Assembly (NCBI GenBank): GCA_021228405.1
Contig: JAJQRF010000006.1
Location: 186,001 to 250,000, forward strand
Direction: 5' to 3'
Source of the DNA: Pyrinomonadaceae bacterium
GTDB taxonomy: Bacteria > Acidobacteriota > Blastocatellia > Pyrinomonadales > Pyrinomonadaceae
DNA length: 64,000 nucleotides
Part shown: positions 55,424 through 64,000 of the stretch, in pieces
How the letters are laid out: each line of letters begins with the position of its first letter
Position numbering within the stretch: position 1 is the first letter of the stretch
Position numbers and translations under genes: made by a program
Notes under the pieces: generated by a model
Database searches by the model: none
What the model saw: only the letters and a program-made list of their open reading frames with translations
What the model was told of the DNA's origin: nothing

Positions 55424-57073
55424 TTATTTCTTCATAGGAAATTTAACATCGTTTTTCTCAGCAAATTCAATCGCTTCCTCATAACCCGCGTCAACGTGGC
55501 GGACAACGCCCATTCCGGGGTCGGTGGTGAGAACTCTTTCAATTCTTTTCGCGGCTTCGGGTGTGCCGTCGGCGACGATAACTTGTCCGGCGTGTAGGCT
55601 GTAACCGATGCCGACTCCGCCGCCGTGATGAAGCGAAACCCATGTTGCGCCGCCGACGGCGTTTATCATCGCGTTTAGATAAACCCAATCGGCGATTGCG
55701 TCAGACCCGTCCTTCATCGCTTCGGTTTCGCGGTTGGGCGATGCGACCGAGCCGCAATCGAGATGATCGCGTCCGATGACGATCGGGGCTTTGAGTTCGC
55801 CCGATGCAACCATTTCATTCAATTTTAATCCTACTTTGGCGCGTTCGCCGTAGCCGAGCCAACAGATTCTGGCGGGTAAACCTTGAAACTCGACTTGTTC
55901 CTGCGCCATCGTCAGCCAGCGCGTCAGATGATCGTTTTCGGGGAAAAGATTCATAATCGCTTCGTCGGTTTTGTAGATGTCTTCTTTTTCGCCCGAAAGC
56001 GCGACCCAGCGGAAAGGTCCTTTGCCTTCGCAGAACAGCGGGCGAATGTATGCGGGAACGAAGCCCGGATAATCGAACGCGTTTTCCACGCCGTTGTCTT
56101 TGGCGCGTTGGCGAAGATTGTTACCGTAATCGAAAACGATCGCGCCGCGTTTTTGGAATTCGAGCATTGCTTCGACGTGTTTTGCCATCGAATCCATCGC
56201 GCGTTTTTCGTATACGGTTTGGTTTTCTTTTCGCAGTTCGTTGGCTTCTTCGATTGAAAGACCTTGCGGAATGTAACCGTAAAGAACGTCGTGCGCGGAA
56301 GTTTGATCGGTGACGACATCAGGCAAAATTCCCTTTTCGAGAATCTGCCAATGAACGTCAGCCGCATTTCCTAAAAGCGCGATGGATTTCGCTTCACGTT
56401 TGGCGGTAAATTCTTTGACCATTTCCAACGCCTCATCTAGAGATTCAGCTGCAAGGTCAACTTGTTTCAGTTGCAAACGTCTTTCGATACGCCATTTATC
56501 TACATCAACAAGAAGTCCGACACCGCCGTTAAACGTGATTGCCTGCGCCTGTGCGCCGCCCATTTCGCCTAAACCTGCGGTCAAAACGAATTTACCTGCC
56601 AAACTTCCCCAACCGTTTTGCCACGCCAGACTTCCGAAAGTTTCGTAAGTTCCCTGCAAAATTCCCTGCGTGCCGATGTAAATCCAGCTTCCGGCGGTCA
56701 TTTGTCCGTACATCATCAAGCCTTCGCGCTCGTATTTGTCGAATTGTTCCTGCGTCGCCCAATGCGGGACGATGTTTGAATTGGCGAGCAGAACCTTCGG
56801 CGCATCGGTATGAGTTTTGAAAACCGCGACGGGTTTTCCCGATTGGACGAGCAGAGTTTCGTCGGCTTCGAGATTTTTCAGACTTTCCAGAATCGCGTCG
56901 AACGATTCCCAGTTTCGCGCCGCCTTACCGCGTCCGCCGTAAACGATCAAGTTGTCAGGGTCAAAGGCGACTTCCGCATCCAGATTATTCTGGATCATTC
57001 GATACGCGGCTTCGGAGAGCCAGTTTTTACAGGTCAGTTCTGTTCCAATCGGTGCTTTAATTGTTCTTTTCAT
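55424..57073 (-). CDS. hutU: Urocanate hydratase
   Basis: 549 aa, full length for the family (about 550-560). It converts urocanate to 4-imidazolone-5-propanoate with a tightly bound NAD+, the second step of histidine degradation. Recognisable parts: [19 protein letters not shown] near 45, [32 protein letters not shown] near 131, [19 protein letters not shown] near 167 (NAD-binding), [31 protein letters not shown], and [20 protein letters not shown] near the end. The start ATG is at 57073. No hutH, hutI or hutG gene is visible nearby. The last ~57 codons occur twice more downstream, at 51897-52069 and 50420-50567. Confidence 0.96.
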   Translation of the reverse strand: MKRTIKAPIGTELTCKNWLSEAAYRMIQNNLDAEVAFDPDNLIVYGGRGKAARNWESFDAILESLKNLEADETLLVQSGKPVAVFKTHTDAPKVLLANSNIVPHWATQEQFDKYEREGLMMYGQMTAGSWIYIGTQGILQGTYETFGSLAWQNGWGSLAGKFVLTAGLGEMGGAQAQAITFNGGVGLLVDVDKWRIERRLQLKQVDLAAESLDEALEMVKEFTAKREAKSIALLGNAADVHWQILEKGILPDVVTDQTSAHDVLYGYIPQGLSIEEANELRKENQTVYEKRAMDSMAKHVEAMLEFQKRGAIVFDYGNNLRQRAKDNGVENAFDYPGFVPAYIRPLFCEGKGPFRWVALSGEKEDIYKTDEAIMNLFPENDHLTRWLTMAQEQVEFQGLPARICWLGYGERAKVGLKLNEMVASGELKAPIVIGRDHLDCGSVASPNRETEAMKDGSDAIADWVYLNAMINAVGGATWVSLHHGGGVGIGYSLHAGQVIVADGTPEAAKRIERVLTTDPGMGVVRHVDAGYEEAIEFAEKNDVKFPMKK

Positions 57074-57191
57074 TATTTTCAGTTTAAAAAATTATATCTA
57101 TAAAACTCAACAATATAGACATTGATATTTTATCCCAGTATACTACTTCGCCTGGTTCCAATTTAATTTTTGAGTTTGTTTTTTCGTGCGT

Positions 57192-58094
57192 ATGTCAAAG
57201 AAACATTTGTCCGAATCAAAACCTAAAAAACTAAAATTACAAGATATTAATTTTGAAATTAATTTTAGAACTCCCGGAAATTTAATTCTCGGAATACTTT
57301 CATTTACGGCAATTATACCGATCATAGTTATTTCCGTCCCTATTTTTGTATTTATAGTTTCACAGGGCGGCTGTATCGAAAGAATAATCGCCTACCTGAT
57401 TCCTTTTGCAGTTATCTCGGCTTCCGTAAATCTATACAGACTTTCAAAAAGATACCTGCATAATCCGGCAAGATTACTTAACGATTCGCGTCCCCCGGTT
57501 TTATATCTGCGAACTTTCGGCAGTCAATCGGCAGAAGTTGAACAACGACTCAATAAAAAAACTCCTGAAGAAATGCTGGCATCTACTTTCAATCGGATCG
57601 GTCCGTTCATTGCCGTCGGTAAACCCGGTGAGGAAGGACTGCCGTTACTCGGTGCGACTCGTCTTTATATTAACACCGATTGGAAAGCGGAAGTTGAAAA
57701 ACTAATGTCTATTGCCGAATTCGTTATCATAAATGCCGATGATACTGAAAGCATTTTATGGGAAATCGAAAAATCGAAAGAATTAGTTGCTCCCCACAAA
57801 CTTATATTTTCATTTATGACCAGGCACGAATTCGGCGGACTCGAACCGTTTTATCATCGCTTTGCAAAAAGTTTTACCAAAATTTTCAATCATCCGCTAC
57901 CTGAGTTTAATGAGGATATTTGTTTCTTATATTTTCATTCGGACTGGTCGCCTCATCCTATTTTGATTCCTAAAACAAAACCCGGATGTATCAATCTGCG
58001 AAGAAACTTCTTCCTTAATACGGAAGATTTTATCTCACAGGCGAGCATCGACCGACCATTTTTTTCTTTGTTCAAACATCTTAAGTTGATGTGA
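57192..58094 (+). CDS. Membrane protein with cytosolic TIR-like or nucleotide-pocket-like domain, unknown function
   Basis: About 300 aa from the ATG at 57192 (MSKKHLSES); a GTG six bases earlier is open but less likely. Two membrane segments are seen near 33-58 (ILGILSFTAIIPIIVISVPI) and 62-82. The cytosolic part begins RPPVLYLRTFGSQ and continues with LASTFNRIGPFIAVGKPGE, LPLLGATRLYINTDWKAEV and FVIINADDTESILWEIEKS. This family recurs in many bacteria next to a pair of membrane helices; its fold looks Rossmann/TIR-like, but I see no proven catalytic residue and do not assign a function. It is divergent from hutU with 118 bp between. Confidence 0.7.
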   Translation: MSKKHLSESKPKKLKLQDINFEINFRTPGNLILGILSFTAIIPIIVISVPIFVFIVSQGGCIERIIAYLIPFAVISASVNLYRLSKRYLHNPARLLNDSRPPVLYLRTFGSQSAEVEQRLNKKTPEEMLASTFNRIGPFIAVGKPGEEGLPLLGATRLYINTDWKAEVEKLMSIAEFVIINADDTESILWEIEKSKELVAPHKLIFSFMTRHEFGGLEPFYHRFAKSFTKIFNHPLPEFNEDICFLYFHSDWSPHPILIPKTKPGCINLRRNFFLNTEDFISQASIDRPFFSLFKHLKLM

Positions 58095-58355
58095 ATCTTA
58101 TCCGGCTAACATCCTTTTGTGCTGATGGCATTTAACTTTTGTCTTTCGGATTGCCGCCCTTAAAATTTTTCAAAAACACTAAAATCGCCTGATATTAGTT
58201 TAAGATTCTTAAGACTTACTTAAGACATTCAACTTAAATTCGGATGTTAGAAAATATCTTGATAAATCTCATTTTGCAGATTCAAAAATCGCGCCTAAAG
58301 TCGGGGTTGGAGATTCGGAAACTGTTATAGTAAACTTTTCCGAACCCTATACTTT

Positions 58356-59483
58356 ATGAAAATCTTTTTGAAAATTTCCGCGCTTGCCGCATCAGCGGTA
58401 TTTCTTTGTTCGTGCAGTTTTTTCCACTTAAATTCGACTGAAACGACTGAAGTAAAAACCTCCCCAAACCCCGGCTCGAAACAAAACGAAACCGCCAAAA
58501 ACACCGAGCCGATTCATATTGCGGCGGGCGGCGACATTATGCTCGGTTCGCCTTATCCGAACGCTTCGCGAATGCCGCCGAACGACGGAGCCGACCTTTT
58601 AAAACCCGTCACACCGCTTTTCCAAGCCGCCGATCTTGCTTTTGCAAATCTCGAAGGTCCGATGATCGACAGCGGAAATTCGGTGAAATGCGGCGCAAGT
58701 GCGGGAATCACCTGTTTCGCGTTTCGGATGCCGACGCGTTACGGAGCTTATCTGCGCGATGCGGGTTTCGACGTTTTGAGTCTGGCGAACAATCACGCTG
58801 CCGATTTCGGCGACACCGGACGCGAAACGACCCGCAAAACGCTCGATGCGGTCGGCATCAAACACGCCGGAAGCGACAAAGAAAAATTTGCGATGACCTT
58901 TCACGAAGCAAAAGGAAAAAAGATCGCCGTGGTCGCTTTCGCCCATAACAGTCTTGTTCCGAACGTCAACGATCTGGAATTTGCGCGCCAATTGGTCGAA
59001 AAAGCTTCCAAACAAGCCGATATTGTAATGGTTTCGTTTCACGGCGGCGCAGAAGGCGCAGTCAATGCACGCGTTCCGCAACGAACCGAAATCTTTCTCG
59101 GCGAAGCGCGCGGCAATCTGCCCGCTTTTGCGAGAACCGTCATCGATGCGGGCGCGGATGTCGTGATCGGTCACGGACCGCACGTTTTGCGCGGAATGGA
59201 AATCTATAAAGACCGCCTGATCGCTTATTCGTTGGGCAATTTCGTGACTTACGGCTGGTTTCCGCTAGTCGGAGCAACGGCTGAAACTTTGGTTCTGGAT
59301 GTGAGGCTCGCCCCCGACGGAAAGTTTATCGAGGGAAAGATCAATCCTTTTATCCTGAAAAATCGTGGAATCTTAACTCCCGATCCGACCAATTCCGCCG
59401 TCAAAACCATCAAAGGTCTTTCAAAATCCGATTTTCCGAACACGATGCCGAAAATCTCCGACGACGGAATTATTAAGCCATAG
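58356..59483 (+). CDS. CapA-family lipoprotein (poly-gamma-glutamate type metallophosphatase fold)
   Basis: 375 aa. Residues 1-20 form a lipoprotein signal (SAVFLCSC, lipidated Cys at 18 or 20). A Thr/Lys/Glu-rich linker (21-50) leads to the CapA domain: AAGGDIMLG near 57, FANLEGPMID near 92, LSLANNHAADFGDTGRE near 147, VAFAHNS, MVSFHGGAE and VIGHGPHVLRGMEIY with YSLGNFV. These Asp, Asn and His residues form the metal centre of the calcineurin-like/CapA fold. CapA proteins act with capBC in capsule synthesis, but those genes are absent, so it may be a stand-alone phosphatase or an envelope protein. A terminator follows. The 260 bp upstream holds no feature I can support. Confidence 0.9.
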   Translation: MKIFLKISALAASAVFLCSCSFFHLNSTETTEVKTSPNPGSKQNETAKNTEPIHIAAGGDIMLGSPYPNASRMPPNDGADLLKPVTPLFQAADLAFANLEGPMIDSGNSVKCGASAGITCFAFRMPTRYGAYLRDAGFDVLSLANNHAADFGDTGRETTRKTLDAVGIKHAGSDKEKFAMTFHEAKGKKIAVVAFAHNSLVPNVNDLEFARQLVEKASKQADIVMVSFHGGAEGAVNARVPQRTEIFLGEARGNLPAFARTVIDAGADVVIGHGPHVLRGMEIYKDRLIAYSLGNFVTYGWFPLVGATAETLVLDVRLAPDGKFIEGKINPFILKNRGILTPDPTNSAVKTIKGLSKSDFPNTMPKISDDGIIKP

Positions 59484-59520
59484 ACCGATACGGTGAAGAT
59501 TCAAATGTAATGTAACTTCA

Positions 59521-59554
59521 TCTGCCGTTTGCTTAAACTGACGGCAGATTTTTT
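59521..59554 (+). terminator. Rho-independent terminator
   Basis: TCTGCCGT (59521-59528) pairs with ACGGCAGA (59541-59548), followed by TTTTTT. It is 37 bp after the CapA-like gene stop. Confidence 0.85.
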
Positions 59555-59686
59555 ACGAATATAAAGCAGGATTTTGCCGGATACGTTTTTCGCCGGTTTT
59601 GCCGAAAATAAAAATCTTTCATTCAAACCCTGTTTCGGCTAAAATCAATTTGTTTCGATGACGATCCAAATCTGTAAAGCCCATTT

Positions 59687-62104
59687 ATGAGCGAAATAAA
59701 CGAAAAAATCCAACATCTCGAAAAGCGTCTGGAAAACCTGGTCAGAACGCAGATCGGTTTTCAGCAGGAAATTTCTCAAATCCGTAACGAATTAAAGAAT
59801 CTTCGTGAAAGCGAAAACTTTCAGCCCGGTCTTAGCTTGAACAAACCGCCGACACCACCGCAGAACTTTCCGTTTCCGCCGCCCGAAGTTGTCGAAACCG
59901 CGCCGAAACCGCAGGAAAACGTGCAGGAAACCGCGCCGAAACCCGAAAATGTTTATGTTCCCGCATTCGGTTATTCACAACGTAACGAAACGCGTCAAAA
60001 TCCTGAAGCCGCGCTTAATCAGCAGGAAATAAAGGGAAACATCGAAAAATTCATCGGCGAAAATCTTTTGAGCAAAATCGGGATCGTCGTGCTCGTGCTC
60101 GGTGTCGCCATCGGCGCGAAATATGCCATCGACAATAATCTCATCAGCCCGTTGATGCGGATCATTCTGGGCTATGTTTTCGGTTTCGGTCTGCTTGGAT
60201 TCGCTTACAAGTTAAAGGAAAAGTATCTCAATTTCAGCGCAGTTTTACTGAGCGGCGCGATGGCGATTATGTATTTCATCACATTTTTCGGTTATTCGCT
60301 TTACGGGCTTTTTCCGCAAACGTCGGCGTTCGTTTTGATGCTGATCTTTACTATTTTCACGGTCGTTTCCGCACTTCTTTACAATCGGCAGGTCATCGCC
60401 CAGATCGGTTTGGTCGGAGCATACGCGATCCCGTTTTTGTTGAGCAATAATTCGGGAAATTATTCATTTTTATTAGCCTATATCGCGATCATCAACATCG
60501 GGATTTTAGCGATTTCGGTGAAAAAATATTGGAAATCTCTGCATTTTTCTTCGTTTATCGTAACGTGGCTGATATTTTTGGGATGGTTCGTCACTAAATA
60601 CAACGTCGACGAGCATTTCAATCTCGCCCTGCTTTTTCTGACGATCAATTTTCTGACTTTCTACGTCACATTTATCATTTACAAGATCATCAATCTCAAA
60701 CACGTCGCCATCGAAAATATTTCCCTGATTCTCGCCAATTCGTTGATCTTTTTCGGATTGGGTTACTCGATTTTGAATGGACGGAGCGGGTTTGAAAACT
60801 ATCTCGGGATGTTTACCATCGCAAATGCGGCGATACATTTCGCATTTGCTTTGACGATCAGCCGTTTGAAAGGCGTTCCGCAGGATTTGGTCTATTTGCT
60901 TTCGGCTCTGGTGCTGACCTTTTCGACCGTCGCCGTGCCGGTTCAGTTAGACGGAAACTTCGTGACTCTCATCTGGACGGTCGAAGCCGCAATTCTGTTC
61001 TGGATCGGACGCACGAAAGGAATAATATTATTTGAAACTTACTCGTTTCCGCTGATGGTTTTGGCGGTATTAAATCTCACGCTCGATTGGGTAAATGTTT
61101 ACGAATCGCGCAATTCGATGCAGATTTCCGCTCTCGCCAATCCGTTCTATAACGGAACTTTTTTCACTTCTCTGCTGTTTGCGGCGGCTTTCTTTTTCAT
61201 TCACCTGACGAACCGGGTCAAGGAATTTACTTTCGTGATCGACGAAAGCTTACGCGAATTGTTCGGCATCGTGACGTTCGCCGTTTCGGTTTTGGTCGTG
61301 TATAACGCTTTTCGGCTCGAAATCAGTAATTATATTTATTTTTTGACGGTTACGACCGCGATTTCCAACAGTTCGGGCGGTTTGTGGTATGACCCGAGCC
61401 TCGAACTTTTTAACGTCATCTGGCAGATAAATTACACGATGTTGTTCCTGTCGATCCTTTCTTTCATCAACATCGGAAAGCTGAAAAATGTCGGTTTGGC
61501 GGCGGTAAATTTGTTTCTGAATCTGTTGACGATTGCCGTTTTTATCACTGTCGGGCTTTTCGTCATCAGCGAGCTTCGTCAAATCTACATTTTACAATCG
61601 GATGCCGAGTTTTTCTCGCGCGGAATTCTGCATATTTTTATACGCTACATTTCTTATATTTTCGCCGGCGGATTGATTCTAAGCAGTTTTATATATTTGA
61701 AGCAGGAATTTGTCAGAAAAGAATCCGCAGAAAACGCGCGCGATCTAGCCTTTGATGTGCCGTTTTTCGTTTCGCTTCTGTTTATCCTGAGCAGTGAGCT
61801 TCTGCATTGGATGAGCCTTTCCGGATTTAATGATTCTTACAAGCTCGGACTGAGCATTTTGTGGGGAGTTTACGCGCTGTTTTTAATAATTATCGGAATC
61901 TACCGACATAAAAAACATCTGCGAATCGGCGCGATTGCTCTGTTCGGAATCACGCTCGCAAAGCTTTTCTTTTACGATATTGCCGAGCTTGGAACGATCT
62001 CAAAAACAATCGTTTTCGTTTCGATGGGAATTTTACTGCTGATCGTTTCATTCCTTTACAACAAATATAAGTCGTTGATTTTCGGGGAAGAAAACAGTCG
62101 ATAA
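59687..62104 (+). CDS. DUF2339 family polytopic membrane protein
   Basis: 805 aa. The N-terminus (1-40) is a coiled coil (IQHLEKRLENLVRTQIGF), followed by a Pro-rich linker (47-85) and the family signature IEKFIGENLLSKIGIVVLVL near 125, then GVAIGAKYAIDNNLISPLMR. From there to the end the protein is almost continuous membrane segments, roughly 20, with short loops. The function is unknown; members are large integral membrane proteins found across Gram-negative bacteria. It ends only 61 bp before the convergent small membrane gene. Confidence 0.92.
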   Translation: MSEINEKIQHLEKRLENLVRTQIGFQQEISQIRNELKNLRESENFQPGLSLNKPPTPPQNFPFPPPEVVETAPKPQENVQETAPKPENVYVPAFGYSQRNETRQNPEAALNQQEIKGNIEKFIGENLLSKIGIVVLVLGVAIGAKYAIDNNLISPLMRIILGYVFGFGLLGFAYKLKEKYLNFSAVLLSGAMAIMYFITFFGYSLYGLFPQTSAFVLMLIFTIFTVVSALLYNRQVIAQIGLVGAYAIPFLLSNNSGNYSFLLAYIAIINIGILAISVKKYWKSLHFSSFIVTWLIFLGWFVTKYNVDEHFNLALLFLTINFLTFYVTFIIYKIINLKHVAIENISLILANSLIFFGLGYSILNGRSGFENYLGMFTIANAAIHFAFALTISRLKGVPQDLVYLLSALVLTFSTVAVPVQLDGNFVTLIWTVEAAILFWIGRTKGIILFETYSFPLMVLAVLNLTLDWVNVYESRNSMQISALANPFYNGTFFTSLLFAAAFFFIHLTNRVKEFTFVIDESLRELFGIVTFAVSVLVVYNAFRLEISNYIYFLTVTTAISNSSGGLWYDPSLELFNVIWQINYTMLFLSILSFINIGKLKNVGLAAVNLFLNLLTIAVFITVGLFVISELRQIYILQSDAEFFSRGILHIFIRYISYIFAGGLILSSFIYLKQEFVRKESAENARDLAFDVPFFVSLLFILSSELLHWMSLSGFNDSYKLGLSILWGVYALFLIIIGIYRHKKHLRIGAIALFGITLAKLFFYDIAELGTISKTIVFVSMGILLLIVSFLYNKYKSLIFGEENSR

Positions 62105-62165
62105 AATTTCAAAACCGAAGGTAAGAAAGTCAGTAGACCGCACGCCGGCAAGAGCCATTGACAAA

Positions 62166-62729
62166 TTAAGGTTTTACTTTTCCGAATACACGCAGGAAAG
62201 GATAAATGACGAATTGAATCGCCAGAACGGGTAATTTTTTCAAATCCTGCCAGAAACTTTTCTGCTCGTCGTCATTTACCAACAAGGTGCCGCGCCGCAT
62301 TGCGAACAGGTTGAAAACTGCCGAAAGCGCGGAAAAGGTGATCGATACAATGATCGATTTGTTTTTGTTTTGGTCGCCGTTGAGCGTATGAATGGTGTAT
62401 TCGATGATGTGCGAATAGAACGGCATCAAGATCATAATGCAACAGGTTGCGAGCCATTTCGGATTCGCTTTTCTAAACGACTGCGAAACCGAAGCACTCG
62501 CGCCGGAGTTTAGAACGCGAAATAAAAATTCGACCGACATTGCGCCCAAAGCCGCCCGCAAACCGAGTGAAATATGCGTAAAAAAATAGATCGAACCGCG
62601 CATAACCCCGCTCAGAACTGCCGCTTTCCAGTTCCAACGCCAGAAAATTATTTCAACCGGATGACTGAAGATATACTTAAATACTGCCCAAACCGTGTCT
62701 GTCTGAACAGGAGTTTCTGATTTTTCCAT
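62166..62729 (-). CDS. Membrane protein of unknown function
   Basis: 187 aa. It begins MEKSETPVQTDTVWAVFKYI, with a conserved-looking FWRWNWKAAVLSGVMRGSIY segment near 30-50. Hydrophobic stretches lie near 36-52, 60-75, 95-112 and 130-145, so about three or four spans are possible, and the C-terminus (KKLPVLAIQFVIYPFLRVFG) is amphipathic. I do not recognise the family. It could be translated alone; it lies 147 bp from trpA in the same orientation. Confidence 0.7.
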   Translation of the reverse strand: MEKSETPVQTDTVWAVFKYIFSHPVEIIFWRWNWKAAVLSGVMRGSIYFFTHISLGLRAALGAMSVEFLFRVLNSGASASVSQSFRKANPKWLATCCIMILMPFYSHIIEYTIHTLNGDQNKNKSIIVSITFSALSAVFNLFAMRRGTLLVNDDEQKSFWQDLKKLPVLAIQFVIYPFLRVFGKVKP

Positions 62730-62876
62730 TAAAGTTTTAGGATGAAATATTGTCGAACTCGTGCCGAACTTCGACTCAATAAAATATCACAGTAAATTTG
62801 ATATTTTGCAAGCCTCAAGTTATTGAGAACTCAATTTATTCAAAGTTTTAAAGATTCGGTTTTCGCCGACGGCATT

Positions 62877-63683
62877 TTATGGCAACAGCTTTTTTACGAA
62901 ATCGCCGATCTTCTCGACAAAATCTTCTTCGACCGAATCGGGATTAGGCGACGACTTTATCATTTCCGCGACGATTGCCGAACCGACTACTGCGGCATCG
63001 GCAAATTTCCACGTTTCCTCAACTTGCGAAGCGTTTGAAATACCAAAACCCAGTGCAATCGGTAAGCCGGTAAATTTTCTGATTCGTGAAACGAGAACTT
63101 TCGCATCACTGCTCGTTTCGGTTCGCGCTCCCGTAACGCCCGCGCGTGAAACCGCATACACAAAACCGCTCGCTTTGTCGCAAATCTTTTGCAGTCGTTC
63201 ATCGCTCGATGTCGGCGCGGCAAGCATTATCAGACACAATTCCTTTTCTGCCAAGATCGCACGAAACTCTTCCGCTTCCTCGGGAACCAGATCGGTTATT
63301 AAACAGCCGTCAACGCCCGTAGCTTTCGCTTTTTCGGCAAATTCTTTCAAACCGAATTGCAGAATCGGATTGAAATAGCTAAATAAGATTATCGGAGTTT
63401 CAAAGCCCTCAACTCTTACATCGGCAACGATTTCCAAAATATCCCTGACCGCGATCGGTTTTCGCAAAGCGCGTTCTGCGGAAGTTTGGATCGTTACACC
63501 GTCGGCGACCGGATCGGAAAACGGCACACCGAGTTCGATCACTGTCGCATCCGCTTTGCAAAGTTCGATAATCAGGGACTTTGTCGTTTGCAGATCGGGG
63601 TCGCCCGCGACGATAAACGGGATAAAACCGCCTCGTCCGTCCGATTTTAAGCGGGAAAATTTTTCGATTATTCGGTTATTCAT
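62877..63683 (-). CDS. trpA: Tryptophan synthase alpha subunit
   Basis: 268 aa, typical length. It cleaves indole-3-glycerol phosphate to indole and glyceraldehyde 3-phosphate; indole passes to TrpB. The catalytic Glu and Asp lie in [19 protein letters not shown] (near 49 and 60). The phosphate-binding region includes [10 protein letters not shown] near 210, and [15 protein letters not shown] near 170 is the loop region. The start ATG overlaps the trpB stop by 4 bases, so the two are translationally coupled. Confidence 0.97.
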   Translation of the reverse strand: MNNRIIEKFSRLKSDGRGGFIPFIVAGDPDLQTTKSLIIELCKADATVIELGVPFSDPVADGVTIQTSAERALRKPIAVRDILEIVADVRVEGFETPIILFSYFNPILQFGLKEFAEKAKATGVDGCLITDLVPEEAEEFRAILAEKELCLIMLAAPTSSDERLQKICDKASGFVYAVSRAGVTGARTETSSDAKVLVSRIRKFTGLPIALGFGISNASQVEETWKFADAAVVGSAIVAEMIKSSPNPDSVEEDFVEKIGDFVKKLLP

Positions 63684-64000
63684 TTTGTAAGCAACATTTC
63701 CTGCACCTGGTTGACATCCTTATCGCCGCGACCCGAAAGATTGCAGATGATCGTTTGCGCGGGCGACAATTCAGGCGCAAGTTTTTGTAAATAGGCAATC
63801 GCGTGTGAACTTTCCAAAGCCGGAATTATTCCTTCTGTTTGCGACAAAATTTGAAAAGCGTCAAGTGCTTCGTTATCAGACGCAGAAACGTATTCGGCTC
63901 GTTTGATGGAATGAAGAAATGAATGTTCGGGACCGATTGAGGCATAATCCAAACCTGCCGAAACCGAATGCGTTAATGCGATCTGCCCGTTCGTATCTTG
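63680..64000 (-). CDS. trpB: Tryptophan synthase beta subunit, C-terminal end (partial)
   Basis: The open frame runs from the right edge to the stop at 63680, about 106 codons, and has no start in the window. It reads [51 protein letters not shown] and [11 protein letters not shown], all typical of the PLP-dependent TrpB C-terminus; the Ser and Gly residues of SGRGDKD lie close to the cofactor pocket. It makes tryptophan from indole and serine. The rest of the gene, and probably other trp genes, lie to the right. Confidence 0.96.
   Translation of the reverse strand, partial: QDTNGQIALTHSVSAGLDYASIGPEHSFLHSIKRAEYVSASDNEALDAFQILSQTEGIIPALESSHAIAYLQKLAPELSPAQTIICNLSGRGDKDVNQVQEMLLTK

Overview
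The window looks like chromosome from a moderate-GC Acidobacteriota, probably Blastocatellia or Pyrinomonadaceae-like. This is an inference from composition and from secreted proteins with CarboxypepD-regulatory-like tails and delta-60 repeats; no rRNA gene is present to confirm it.

The left 39 kb is one large biosynthetic operon on the minus strand, read from about 39.05 kb down past base 1. In transcription order it encodes an RfaH/NusG-type antiterminator, a membrane M28 peptidase, a FAAL-ACP-C-A-T-C-A-T starter synthetase, a C-A-T-C-A-T synthetase, an EctD/PhyH-like Fe(II)/2OG oxygenase, a second C-A-T-C-A-T synthetase, an MIO ammonia-lyase/aminomutase, a stand-alone condensation protein, a CmlA-like diiron beta-hydroxylase, a (half C)-A-T-C-A-T synthetase, and a KS-AT polyketide synthase cut by the window edge. 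Specificity residues read by eye suggest: acyl, Ala, Val, basic residue, Pro-like residue, Val, unknown, aromatic residue (beta-hydroxylated), small or unknown residue, malonate extension. The leader upstream of the antiterminator carries a close match to the RfaH ops signal next to a GNRA-capped hairpin. This suggests self-regulated processive antitermination of the whole cluster.

From 39.3 to 43.7 kb on the plus strand are two secreted repeat or carboxypeptidase-regulatory-like proteins, a YjbQ protein and a DUF808 membrane protein. From 43.8 to 46.8 kb on the minus strand is a PIN toxin/antitoxin pair downstream of a pentapeptide-repeat membrane protein. From 46.8 to 47.6 kb is a gene-free island of palindromes and G-rich repeats. 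From 47.8 to 50.3 kb are a frameshifted family protein and a protein that combines three MABP-like repeats with a pepsin-like aspartic protease.

From 50.4 to 57.1 kb is a mosaic built behind hutU. Three copies of the hutU 3' end punctuate inserted modules: an esterase; then a duplicated toxin/antitoxin pair with the tail of its original upstream neighbour, plus an AT-rich helicase-nuclease. The outermost copy of the hutU tail is the most decayed, which suggests successive insertions at the same place. The right end (57.2 to 64 kb) holds ordinary chromosomal genes: a membrane protein of unknown function, a CapA-like lipoprotein, a DUF2339 protein, a small membrane protein, trpA and the end of trpB.
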